64,000 bases of DNA from Epiperipatus broadwayi (taxonomy: Eukaryota > Onychophora > Udeonychophora > Euonychophora > Peripatidae): contig JAQFVV010012394.1 in the NCBI GenBank assembly GCA_028023455.1, forward strand, positions 30,408,385 to 30,472,384. The letters run 5' to 3'. The translations under genes and the position numbers were made by a program. This document shows, one piece after another, positions 21,690 through 31,260 of this stretch. Position 1 is the first letter of the stretch. Each line of letters starts with the position of its first letter. The notes under the pieces are model-generated. The model made no database searches. It was not told the origin of the DNA and worked only from the letters and a program-made list of their open reading frames with translations.

Positions 21690-21905
21690 ATATAGGGAAT
21701 TCGAACTCAGACTTTCGCACGACCCTTAGCCCTCCATACCATCGCATATTGCTGACCCACCTGTTCACACATGTTGAAAAGATAAATAATTGGTGATTAT
21801 TTATCTTTGACCTTCAACTCTCCATGCCATCTCATATTGTTAATGCACTTGATCACACATGTGTGAGAGTCTGAGTTCGAATCCCCTATATATTACATTA
21901 TATAT
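21690..21905. repeat. Family A palindromic fragment with two B-box-like ends
   Basis: It begins with an inverted B-box-like end (GAATTCGAACTCAGAC, 21699-21714) and ends with the same motif in plus orientation (GAGTCTGAGTTCGAATCCCC, near 21866-21885). The middle contains AATAATTGGTGATTATTTA, a remnant of the family A stem I region. No ribozyme core remains. Confidence 0.7.
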
Positions 21906-22595
21906 GTGCAGGTATGTGAAAGCCTATATAGTGTATTAAAAGGTATTTTATGTAATATTCAGAATTATTTCCCTTTTTTCTATTTTATTGTAAATAGTTT
22001 ATTTCAACATTGTCTAAGTAAAGGTTTATTTTGTTAATTGTAGCTGAACATACTTTTGTTCGGTGACCCTGAACCAGAGTGCTCGTGGGCATCTGGATAT
22101 GTTGCAATATTTAAATGTAAATGCTAATTTATTTAAATTAATGATTTACGTATTCCATTTTTTAGAGAGTTGGATGATATTTTTTTTTTATTAATGGTGT
22201 GGTTATTATTAGAAATAAACCACATTTCTTTTATTTTACATTTTCTATTATCTCATTCAGTAGAAAATTTTCATGTTTATCAGATCAAAAATGTATCCAG
22301 ATAGTTGATTGTGCTTCAAGAAAATGAATTCATCTTCTAAGTTATTTTTAGTGTGCTTGTACAAGTATTTGTGTTGAGAGACTCTGGTGGCTTTATTTGC
22401 CATAGACTTGCCATAATATATTGATAGGTAAACATCTGCACTAATAAAAGATGTTTTATATAAAAAATATTATATCTGTAATGTAAAATGTTCATTATGC
22501 CAAACTGTTTCATCTCTGGGCACAGTTGTGGAAAAAAAAGCATTATACTTAATGAAAAGCAAAAGAAAAATTTCAGACTATTTAATGAAGTATGA
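21906..22595. other. No recognised feature
   Basis: AT-rich sequence; the GC-richer patch near 22060-22100 has no recognised identity. Confidence 0.4.
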
Positions 22596-22945
22596 AGTAA
22601 TATATGTTAGGGATAGGAAGAAGAGAACAAAATGGAATATATGATTGAAGGAACAAACAGGCATTACTGACATCATTGACAGAATTAAGTGGAACTGCGC
22701 TGAGCATATTGTGAGAATAAATGATAATAGATAGGTGAATCTTAAAATGGTTTCCAAAAGATTGTAAAAGACGTAGAAAGAGACCACATGAAAGATAGAT
22801 GATTGAAATAAGAATATTTGCTGGTATAATATGTGCAAGAGAAGTTAGAGATCAAAAAAGTGAATTAAATTTAGAGAGACCTTTATCCTGCAATGGTCTG
22901 ACAATGGTTGAAAATGATAAGTTGGCAATGAGGAAAATAATACAA
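22596..22945 (+). mobile_element. RTE-like LINE 3' end fragment
   Basis: It aligns with 42045-42370, 30235-30490 and 60850-61165. Shared blocks are AGAACAAACAGG, ACTGACATCATTGA, GAGATTGTAAAA-like and AGAAAGAGACCACATG. This is the degraded C-terminal coding region of an RTE-type element, the part encoding the KWxWxGHxxR region in intact relatives. Numerous stops; reverse transcriptase absent. Confidence 0.75.
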
Positions 22946-23462
22946 TAAGTATTACATGCTTTTGTTTTATAATTACCTGTTACTTATATACCGTCTTTCT
23001 TTTCAACTAATGGTACAATAAATAATATATCATCAGCATTATCATCATTACTTACTCACAAACAATAATGGCCATATTTCCACCTCTATGAGAAAAAGGT
23101 AAGAAGACAAAACAAAATAATACTACACTTGAGAATAATTTTGTGATGATTATTCAAATCAATCTCTAACTCACAAATATGTCCACATAAAAAATAAGTT
23201 AGTCAATTTTTCTACTTTATTTGCTATGTTGCACTGCTGTTAGTATGTTAAGTCACCATAATATTAATGCTTACTGATAAAGCAAACAAAAGCGCATCTA
23301 ATTTTGGTTGTTGCTAAAAATCTTATGTAGAAACAATTTTAAAAACAAGCATTGTAAGAATGAAATTGTATTCATTGGAGTTATAAATAATATTTAAATG
23401 GATACAGATCTACTTAATGTTCCCAAGACAAAGCCACTTTGCACTCATATTTAATAATCTTG
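22946..23462. other. No recognised feature
   Basis: AT-rich DNA lacking recognised repeats or genes. Confidence 0.4.
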
Positions 23463-23491
23463 TGTAACGATATATAAATATGTCGTTACAT
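23463..23491. repeat. Short palindrome (GTAACGA/TCGTTAC)
   Basis: TGTAACGA and TCGTTACA enclose an AT-rich loop. A close relative is at 27865-27895. Here it lies at the left edge of a family B copy. Confidence 0.7.
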
Positions 23492-25500
23492 TAATTTAAA
23501 ATAAAAACTTAAAAGTTCGCAAATAAAAGTAAAAAACTAAACGCTAAAATTAAAATGTTTTGTTAAACGTATATACATTCGCACAGATGCCAAACTTTAA
23601 AAATATTTTAAAAAAAAAAAAAAACCAAATAAATAAGTATTTGAACGTACTTTTTATAAAAAAAAGTACAAGATTTAAAAATAAAAACAGGTATTAATTA
23701 ATTCTTGTAATCTGTAAATGGAAATGATTGTTTATAAATTGTTTGAAAAGCAAGCTAGCCTTGGGCTCTTGAATAATTAAAATGATCTGATGAAAGATAG
23801 ATAAGAAAATAAAGAGAAATTAGCTTGACCAATGGAAGCACTAAGCCTTGGCTCGGACCCTAACGAAAGTGATGGATTAGTGACGTTTTGTTGATTGAAT
23901 CCGTGTGGATAATATAAAAAGGGAAATACAGTTTTTCTGACAGTTTCAGTGTTTTGTGTTTGAGAGATGTGGTAGGACGCACATACCACACTCTCTATTT
24001 AAAAAAAAAAATGAAAAGACTGTGATACCTTGAACCAGCTATTGCCATCTCCAGAACATTATCTTTCAATGGAGGCATCATGGGAATTAAAAGCAGAAAC
24101 CTGGACTCTTCTACTGTGAGCTATGAACTTTACAAATTAACAACAAAACAAAAAAGTAATTAAGAACTTTCGTCATTGTTTTTTTTAAAGATTCAGCTAA
24201 TTTAAATTTTAAAATGAACTCTTATTTTCAAATTAATAATTGATTGTTTAAATTTATATAGTTAAGTTTTGCTAAAATCATTTCCATTTTATTATTTTTA
24301 TTTGTAATAATATTTATTGCAGAAATTATTAAATGAATTACATTTAAGTTGGGTATAGACGTTGCATAGATTCATTAGCGGTTGATTATGTTGTGGTTTT
24401 CACAGATGATTAGAACATATAAGTCAACAATATCACTGCGGTGTCTTATGATGAACATCAAAGGGTCTCCTGTATTCCCTCAGCAATTGACGTTATTGAT
24501 TGACTTTGTATTTTGATCGGTTGTGTTTAATTTGGAATGTTTTTGACCGTGGAATCTGTGCAGCCGATCTATACTCGACATTATAAAACAAATTGTATAA
24601 AAATAATCTGTGCAAACATATTTAAATGTTAAATTTAAGTTGGGCGTGAATGGCTATATAGTTTTGTAAAGTTATATTAAGAGAGGGTAATCTTAGGTTG
24701 TTGATTTCGTAGTTGAATTGGTTCAATGGATTGGATATATTTGTGTAATTGTAGATGTAGTATGAGATCCACTATGGGCAGGATTGTATATATATGCCAC
24801 ACACCTTCTGTTTGCCTATGGATGGGTTTGTAAGATGGCAAAGGACTGCAGTCCATTCCTATGGAGTTTTATGTTTATTGTTCTACTCGCCAACAGATGT
24901 AACATTCCTGTTGGTGGAGAGACAATGTCTTTTCTGATTCTACTTACTGATCAGATGTACATTCCTGACAGTATAGTATTTTGTGTTGTTGTATTTTCAT
25001 GCTACATTGAATACATAAATGTATCAGATGGATTGGCGCTGGTTTGATTGCAAAATGTGTTGCCTAAGGTTAAATCAGGGAAGAATATTTTCTTTTCAAA
25101 TGCAGATCTATGTAGTCTATTCATACTCAACTCACTAAATAAATATTAAACTCATGGTTGTAATTTACTTAAATGTAAAACTAAAGATTAATAAAAAAAT
25201 CTAAAATGTTGAATTTATTCCTCAAAATTTAAATGTTATTTTATATGTGCGTAAATAAATATTTTTATGTGATAATTTCTGGCAGTGGCTTTTATTTATT
25301 TATATTTAAGATATAAATTAAGATATAGATTTTTATCTCTGCATCTCCACTGAGCTAGTGACTTGGGCTAACGATCTGAATATTTAAATAAAGTGGAATC
25401 TTAACAGCACGTATCTGCCTACTCTATAAATTTTTCTAGGTTTAAATGCCTAGATGGCACTCTGTAGAGCAGATATCATAGTTTGCAGTTAGATTCGATC
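23490..25500 (+). repeat. Family B repeat, copy 3
   Basis: It aligns with 5096-7250 over its length; the 3' half also matches 3540-4570. Landmarks are AGCAAGCTAGCCTTGGGC near 23750, GGGCGTGAATGGCTATATAG near 24641, and TGGCACTCTGTAG near 25454. Substitutions and indels are frequent, so the copies are old. No coding region is conserved. Confidence 0.7.
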
Positions 25501-25699
25501 TTCATTTTCATTTCGATCGTTATACTTGATAGACACATCTCATAGAACAATTGAGATGAAGTTTATTTCATAGATAATTATTACTTGATTTAACAACAAA
25601 TTAAATCATATAATTAAGATAATGTATCACTATATCTAGAACATGGACACTTTATGCTTCAGATCACTCAACAAAGTATAAATATATATATATAATTAA

Positions 25700-25800
25700 G
25701 AGTAATAAGAAGAGATTGGCAACAAAGTATATGAATGAGAGAACAAACAGGAGTTACTGACATAACTGAAAGAATTGAAACTGGAGTTAATATTGAAGTG
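25700..25800 (+). mobile_element. RTE-like LINE small fragment
   Basis: The blocks AAGAAGAGATTGGCAACAAA, GAATGAGAGAACAAACAGG and GTTACTGACATAACTGAAAG match the RTE-like 3' regions at 42080-42140 and 60855-60920. The fragment breaks off into the inverted duplication F. Confidence 0.65.
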
Positions 25801-27864
25801 GTATATTCCTGACATATACGTTTCACCTAATTTTTTCATCATATCTCCATCTGTGCTAGATTTAAACCTCTCTGAATACATGTATATGTGTTAGCACAGT
25901 TATATATGTATCATCACACATATTACTGCATGTATATTTTATTTAAAATTTACTTATAAATTATGGATTTTATTTTGTTAAATGAATCACTTTGTAATTT
26001 TATATTGAAAATTGCATGTATACATATGAAGTTCGCATATCACCATGATACATATATAACAAAATGTTATTTAAAAGTTTCTAATAATTATTAATTTTAA
26101 ATTAAAATAGTTATAAACAAAAATCATGCCACCACACACCTATGTCAATATAGCATGTGAGTGAGGTTTAAATCTTATTTTTTTTGCAAGAAAATTTTCA
26201 AAAATGTATTTTATAAACAAAATCCATTGAGCTGGAACTATTAGCAAGCCTTTTAGGAATTGAGACACCCAAGTTAAATTTAAAATATCATATTTAAAAT
26301 TCAAACAAAGGTTTAATCAATTTTGTAAATTAAAATATAAAATGGCAAATAAGTGCTAATGGATATACCAATTGTAAATTCAGTTTGTTAACAAAATATT
26401 GTAGGATTGGAAAATCATATAAATACTCTATAATTTTATACTCTTTTTTTACTCTAATGAATCCATGCTCATTTGTAATTTGAAATGGCAAAGTAGTAGG
26501 CCATAGATTTGCCATTTTTCTGCAGGAAGATGGTGATCTCAAACTCCATCCTACATGCCACAATTGTGTGTAACAACCATCATGGAGATGGGAGACTTCC
26601 AGCAACAGCCTGCTATGAAAAGAAGACATATTAAAGCAGACCATCTATCCAGAGAAGTGTGCCACTATGCAAACTGTCCAATTTGTCAGAAGTACTAGCT
26701 GCAATAAAGAAGATTGGTAATATTTTTGTCAAAAACTGCAGAGCTCTTAAATGATCTTTAAATCTGTAATCTTTAATATTAAGCTACCTTATATAATGTA
26801 AATTGAATGTTAATTCTTAATTCTTAAAATTCTATTTAAAATAAAAGCATTTATAAAATTAAACCTGTATAAATCTTGCCTGGGTTTATCTCTGTAAATA
26901 TAATTTTATTTCTCTAAACTATAATTGTCGTAATCAGTTATCTAAATTTATCTAGTACTGCAATTATACCTATATCTTGTTCTAATTATTTATATGAAAT
27001 TTATCTTATATTTGTTATAATATGCCAATATTTCAAAACAGGGAACACTAACTTTTAATAAACATTTAACAGAGGTATGATTATTGAGATCTCCCTTTTA
27101 ACATTTCAACAATGCTATCGTGCAGTTTTGAAATCCTACTATGTCAGATAATAACTGATCACTACATGCTTATTATTATCGATTAATTTAGATTTATCTC
27201 ATATTGTGTTTATTATGGTTTGCTTAATCAAAGTTATACATTATAATGTTTAATACCTATTATTTAGAAGTAATAGACTGGCCTCAGAGATAGTGATAAG
27301 GTATATTTGTTAATGTTATTAATGCTCATCAAATATACTTTCTCCTTAATTATGATTATACATGCAGATTCAGTATTTTAACTTAGATTATAATTTATTT
27401 TAGTTCTTTAATTAGCATAATTATAATGCTAGTTTAAGAACTGGGTTGTATTAGTTTAGCAGATAGAGGTTATCTGTTTAGATGCAATTAATTTTAAATG
27501 TACAGCTTTGTATTGTTTTTTTTTTTTGCATTGTGGATGTGGTTTTACTAAATACCTCCATACATAACATCTTGGTGCACCTTCTTATAGATTTGTGGTG
27601 AATACTACTCTCATACTCCTTAGTTTGAATAAGGTTCTCTTTCTTAGAACTGACCAAGAGGGTCCAGACCATTTTCATAAAACCTATCTGAGTTCCCTGA
27701 ACTTTTGTTTATTAATATTTTATTTTGTGCCATAACATATATAAAGGTAACCGGTTCTTTCAATCTTATTAATTTTCAGCAGTAGTCTGAAACCCTAATC
27801 TTTTATTAGATTAAATTTGCATCATCTTGAGCATACTTATCAGCTCACAGCATTAATATATATT

Positions 27865-27895
27865 GTAACGACGATATATAGATATGTCGTTACAA
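27865..27895. repeat. Short palindrome (GTAACGAC/GTCGTTAC)
   Basis: TGTAACGAC and GTCGTTACA flank an AT loop. It is the same type as 23463-23491. It lies 60 nt before the ribozyme palindrome and next to a (TA)n run. Confidence 0.7.
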
Positions 27896-28043
27896 TATAT
27901 ATATATGAAAAACAAAAATGCAAGTTAAAAAACTTGCTAACGCTTGTATTTATGTCCACAGATGGCGTTCTACCAAAAACACAGATCAAGCGTATGTTTT
28001 GTTTACATAAACGTCAGAGTAGTATTCACTATCTCTAACTATA

Positions 28044-28101
28044 ATTCCACTTTCAGATCATGATTTCAAGCTATTTGCTATCATCAGTGAAAGACAGGAA
28101 T
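28044..28101 (-). ncRNA. Type I hammerhead ribozyme, intact core (family D, left arm)
   Basis: The minus strand reads CUUUCA, CUGAUGA (28081-28087), stem II AGC/GCU with an AAAUA loop, GAA, then AUC-AU-GAU as stem III, C17 (28056) giving an AUC cleavage triplet, and UGAAAG (28050-28055). Stem I is six perfect pairs, extended after a small internal loop by AUUCC/GGAAU (28097-28101 with 28044-28048). All invariant core residues are present. The fold predicts self-cleavage between 28056 and 28055 on the minus strand. Weak point: position 10.1-11.1 is U-U instead of G-C. Confidence 0.85.
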
Positions 28102-28435
28102 AAAGAAACTAGATCTAAACACAAACTCTGAGCGTTTATGAAACAATTTCTATTCAGCTTGCAAGCGTGAATTTTTTAGACATGTAATGTCTTCAAACTC
28201 AGCATAGTAAACCAGATAGCTATATGGGTCTGATCTCAGTTCAGCATCACCACATAGTAGAAGCCTCTGCAATCTATATCATTGCAAGAAAGACCTCAAA
28301 GGTACATTTATGAAAAACAAAAATGCAAGTTAAAAAACTTGCTAACGCTTGTATTTATGTCCACAGATGGCGTTCTACCAAAAACACCGATCAAGCGTAT
28401 GTTTTGTTTACATAAACGTCAGAGTAGTATTCACT

Positions 28436-28487
28436 ATCTCTAACTATAATTCCACTTTCAGATCATGATTTCAAGCTATTTGCTATC
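28436..28487 (-). ncRNA. Half hammerhead in the palindrome loop
   Basis: It repeats the 3' stem I strand, stem III, GAAA and stem II of the family D ribozyme, and breaks off inside the CUGAUGA core, exactly where the inverted right arm begins. The breakpoint in the catalytic core may reflect how the palindrome formed. Confidence 0.75.
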
Positions 28488-28816
28488 ATACTACTCTGAC
28501 ATTTATGTAAACAAAACATACGCTTGATCGGTGTTTTTGGTAGAAAGCCATCTGTGGACATAAATACAAGCGTTAGCAAGTTTTTTAACTTGCATTTTTG
28601 TTTTTCATAAATGTACCTTTGAGGTCTTTCTTGCAATGATATAAATTGCAGAGGCTTCTACTATGTGGTGATGCTGAACTGAGATCAGACCCATATAGCT
28701 ATCTGGTTTGCTATGCTGAGTTTGAAGACATTACATGTCTAAAAAATTCACGCTTGCAAGCTGAATAGAAATTGTTTCATAAACGCTCAGAGTTTGTGTT
28801 TAGATCTAGTTTCTTT

Positions 28817-28875
28817 ATTCCTGTCTTTCACTGATGATAGTAAATAGCTTGAAATCATGATCTGAAAGTGAAATT
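28817..28875 (+). ncRNA. Type I hammerhead ribozyme, intact core (family D, right arm)
   Basis: Mirror of the left-arm ribozyme. CTTTCA (28825-28830), CTGATGA (28831-28837), stem II 28838-28850 (AGU/GCU with a wobble), GAAA (28851-28854), stem III 28854-28861 with an AT loop, C17 at 28862, and TGAAAG (28863-28868). The predicted cleavage is after 28862. The outer stem I extension is weaker than on the left because one G is A. Confidence 0.85.
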
Positions 28876-29167
28876 ATAGTTAGAGATAGTGAATACTACT
28901 CTGACGTTTATGTAAACAAAACATACGCTTGATCGGTGTTTTTGGTAGAACGCCATCTGTGGATATATATATATCAGCCATCTTAGCTCAGTATACAGTA
29001 ATTATCTTGGCTAGATTATTAACTTGTAACATTGGCAAATAAGTGAAAGGATAGATTTGTCATATTAAGTATTATAAGCATGATTTTATTAACTGCAAAA
29101 TCCCACATACCTATTCTAAAATGTTAAAGATGATACCAATGTAATAATAGTCTTATTATTATTATTA

Positions 29168-29800
29168 TGATTGTGTTAGAAAAATTGTCGAGTGTTATAG
29201 TGATAAGGAATGGGATAAAAAATAGATTTATTAATAAAGAATAGGGAGTTAGAAAAATGGAGAACTACTATGGAGAGTAAAAAGAGTTTAAATATATATA
29301 GAAGTAACAGAATATTAGGTGCGAGTTAATATATGATAATAGTAAGGAAAGTAGTTTATTGTTTAAGGCTTGAACAGGATCTTTTGCAACAAGAGAATAT
29401 ACATGTAAATGGAAAAATATGAGTGATTTAGTCTGTAAATTGTGTAAGGAAGGAATTGAAAATATTAGCCATTTGTTAATTGAATGCAAATGCTTGAAAA
29501 CAGAAAGGGTACATATAATGAAGTTATGAAAGAATAAATATGAAAAAAATGATTATACAGAAATTGGATTATTGGTTTTTATGCTGGGTTTGGTAAAAGG
29601 TAAGGGGGATTTAGATATAAAGGCCATAGAGTTGACAATGTTTATGTTGTGGAAATGATATGGAGCAGAATATGGGGAAACTTAGAGTGGGGAATGAAAA
29701 ATAAAGTGGCAAACAGGATTCTCTGGTTATAATTGCTGACAGATTCCTGACACCATTTAAGGAGAAGCCACATTAAATCACATCACATCATCACATCCAC
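29168..29800 (+). mobile_element. LINE 3' end, copy 3 (CATCA-tailed lineage)
   Basis: It aligns with 18395-19015, including the zinc-knuckle coding region (near 29428-29490, where the expected His is present as CCATTTG) and the CATCA tail (29774-29797). Several stops and indels are present. It interrupts the left arm of duplication F; the right arm lacks it near 35000. Confidence 0.75.
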
Positions 29801-30234
29801 TATGTAATGCCTGCATGCATTGATCCCACATAGTTAACTTATATAATTAATGTTATTTTTTTCTATTATTTATTTACTTTTTAATAAACCTATCTAAATT
29901 ATAAACTTATTTCATGTCTGCTTGCTTGCAATCCAACTCTAATTCTTTAATGATTTTCATATGCTTAATATGCATTATTTAGTTAAATTAATTAACATAC
30001 TTCTAGTTAAGTGATTGGTTACTTCTTGAGTCTCATGTTTCTCCCTGTCTAGAGCCAGCTTGCTAAGGAAATTGAGACTAAGTGTAACCTTAGAAATGTC
30101 ATTGATAATGTGTTGTCATGGAGTACTGGAAAATGAGATGATGCTTGGATAGATTTGGGATCTCACCATCCCATTTCAGTCAGCTCTGATGTATTTTATC
30201 GAAATTCTAGATTTTGCTACATGAATATGCAAAT

Positions 30235-30490
30235 GTGACCATTACAGTATAGAGTATAGACATATTTCTAAAAGACATAATAATGAATGGACCATTGAAA
30301 TTTTAAACTGGATTCCAAGAGATTGTAAAAGATCTATAAAAGACCATATGTGAGGTAAATGGATGAAGTATGTAAGTGTCCTGGAATGATGTGGAGAAAA
30401 TAGTTTAGAGATCAGAGAAACTAAATTAAACTTGGAAATACCTTCATCATGCAGTGAATCAGTAATGGTTGGAAATAATAAAATGATCAC
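30235..30490 (+). mobile_element. RTE-like LINE 3' end fragment
   Basis: Blocks such as CCAAGAGATTGTAAAAGATC and AAAGACCATATGTGAGGTAAA match 42225-42265 and the ends at 22760-22800 and 61000-61050. No open frame. It follows directly after the left arm of duplication F. Confidence 0.7.
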
Positions 30491-30739
30491 TATATCCAAA
30501 GCTCATACTGAATCTTTTTATATCTTCCTTCAAATCAATATTTAAATTTGTTGAATCTAAATATTAATTGCAATAGCGGAAATGTAGAAGTTATTAAGTT
30601 ATAGTTTCTATATAAATCACTAGGGGTTTAAGTAACTTCTGCATAAATTTGTTGAATCTGTAATCAAGATTTCTGAATATGTACTTTTTAAATAATTAGA
30701 AATTATAATGATACATACAATTTTTTAACATAAACCATA

Positions 30740-31260
30740 TATATAAACATTAAAAGCATAAAGCTAAACTAGTTAATAAATAATCAAAAGTACCCAAATC
30801 CAAAACTCAAATGGACTAGCCAAGAAAATAAACTCTAAATCACTACCAATGGTTTCACTGCTACAAGCAGACTTCTCAAGTGTAAAGAACTACAAAACAG
30901 CAACATATTTTAATTAAACATTACCCATAATTTCATTACTTCCCATACACTCTTAATATTATAGAATGTTTAAATAAGTTAATTTTTTCAGAATCATAAA
31001 TTTTTAATAATAAAGACTCTTTAATTATTCTTTCTATTTCATTTTTCTCAAAGAAGACAACATTAGCTTCATCAAAATTAATAGTGTGTCCTGTATTTTT
31101 ATCATGGGTATACAAAAGAAAAACTAAGATATTTATTTTTAACCCTACTTTTATGTATCATTGGTAGTATTTTTTTACATTTTATTTTTTTGGCTCGTCT
31201 GATTGAGTTTTGGATTTGGGGTAATTTTGATATTATATATATGTAAAGATAAAAATTTTT
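30740..31260 (-). mobile_element. PLE 3' end fragment, second lineage
   Basis: The minus strand encodes YTHDKNTGHTINFDEA, then an R-I-I-K-E-S motif (31050-31130) and KIYDSEKINLF: the C-terminal part of a PLE endonuclease, clearly different from the 10.8-kb PLE. Its 3' UTR contains a hammerhead-like fold (30841-30882). An inverted repeat closes the fragment: sequence near 30785-30830 is the reverse complement of 31190-31235 (GAGTTTTGGATTTGGG-like). This is the same architecture as 10821-11452. A related copy is at 58790-59095. Confidence 0.75.
30841..30882 (-). ncRNA. Hammerhead-like motif in PLE lineage 2 (U3-A8 variant)
   Basis: The minus strand reads CAC (30882-30880), UUGAGAA (30879-30873), stem II CUGC/GCAG with a UUGUA loop, GAAA (30856-30853), stem III ACC/GGU with an AUU loop, A17 (30844), and GUG pairing with CAC. 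The only departures from the classical core are C3 to U and G8 to A, which together keep a pair. Confidence 0.6.

Larger units (their letters stand above)
27956..28962. repeat. 475-bp-arm palindrome of ribozyme repeats (family D)
   Basis: The arms 27956-28430 and 28488-28962 are reverse complements with only scattered substitutions; paired positions sum to 56918 throughout. The 57-nt loop contains half a hammerhead. The left arm is itself a partial tandem repeat with a period of about 405 bp (27907 and 28312 start the same sequence). Each arm has a complete hammerhead, minus strand at 28044-28101 and plus strand at 28817-28875. The right arm of duplication F has an unoccupied TA-rich site near 35219-35226, so this was an insertion. 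Confidence 0.9.
25800..30240 (+). repeat. Large inverted duplication F, left arm
   Basis: Reverse-complementary, with divergence, to 34440-37440. Matched pairs include 26330-26430 with 36780-36890, 26500-26590 with 36570-36660, 27650-27710 with 35500-35530, and 30020-30200 with 34560-34740. The arm is longer because it contains a ribozyme palindrome (27956-28962) and a LINE fragment (29168-29800), both missing from the right arm. Function unknown; it may be a nonautonomous element present in opposite orientations. Confidence 0.75.

Noticed and set aside
26330-26644. 104-codon minus-strand frame as a gene
   Set aside because: It lies in inverted duplication F; the homologous arm does not keep the frame and no domain is recognisable.
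27817-28038. Open frame running into the family D palindrome
   Set aside because: It crosses an insertion border and overlaps a ribozyme repeat, so it cannot be an ancestral coding region.
30155-30225. CTGATGTATTTTATCGAAATTC as a possible hammerhead
   Set aside because: The ninth core position is wrong, stem I cannot form with the downstream strand, and the inverted duplicate near 34560 does not conserve it.
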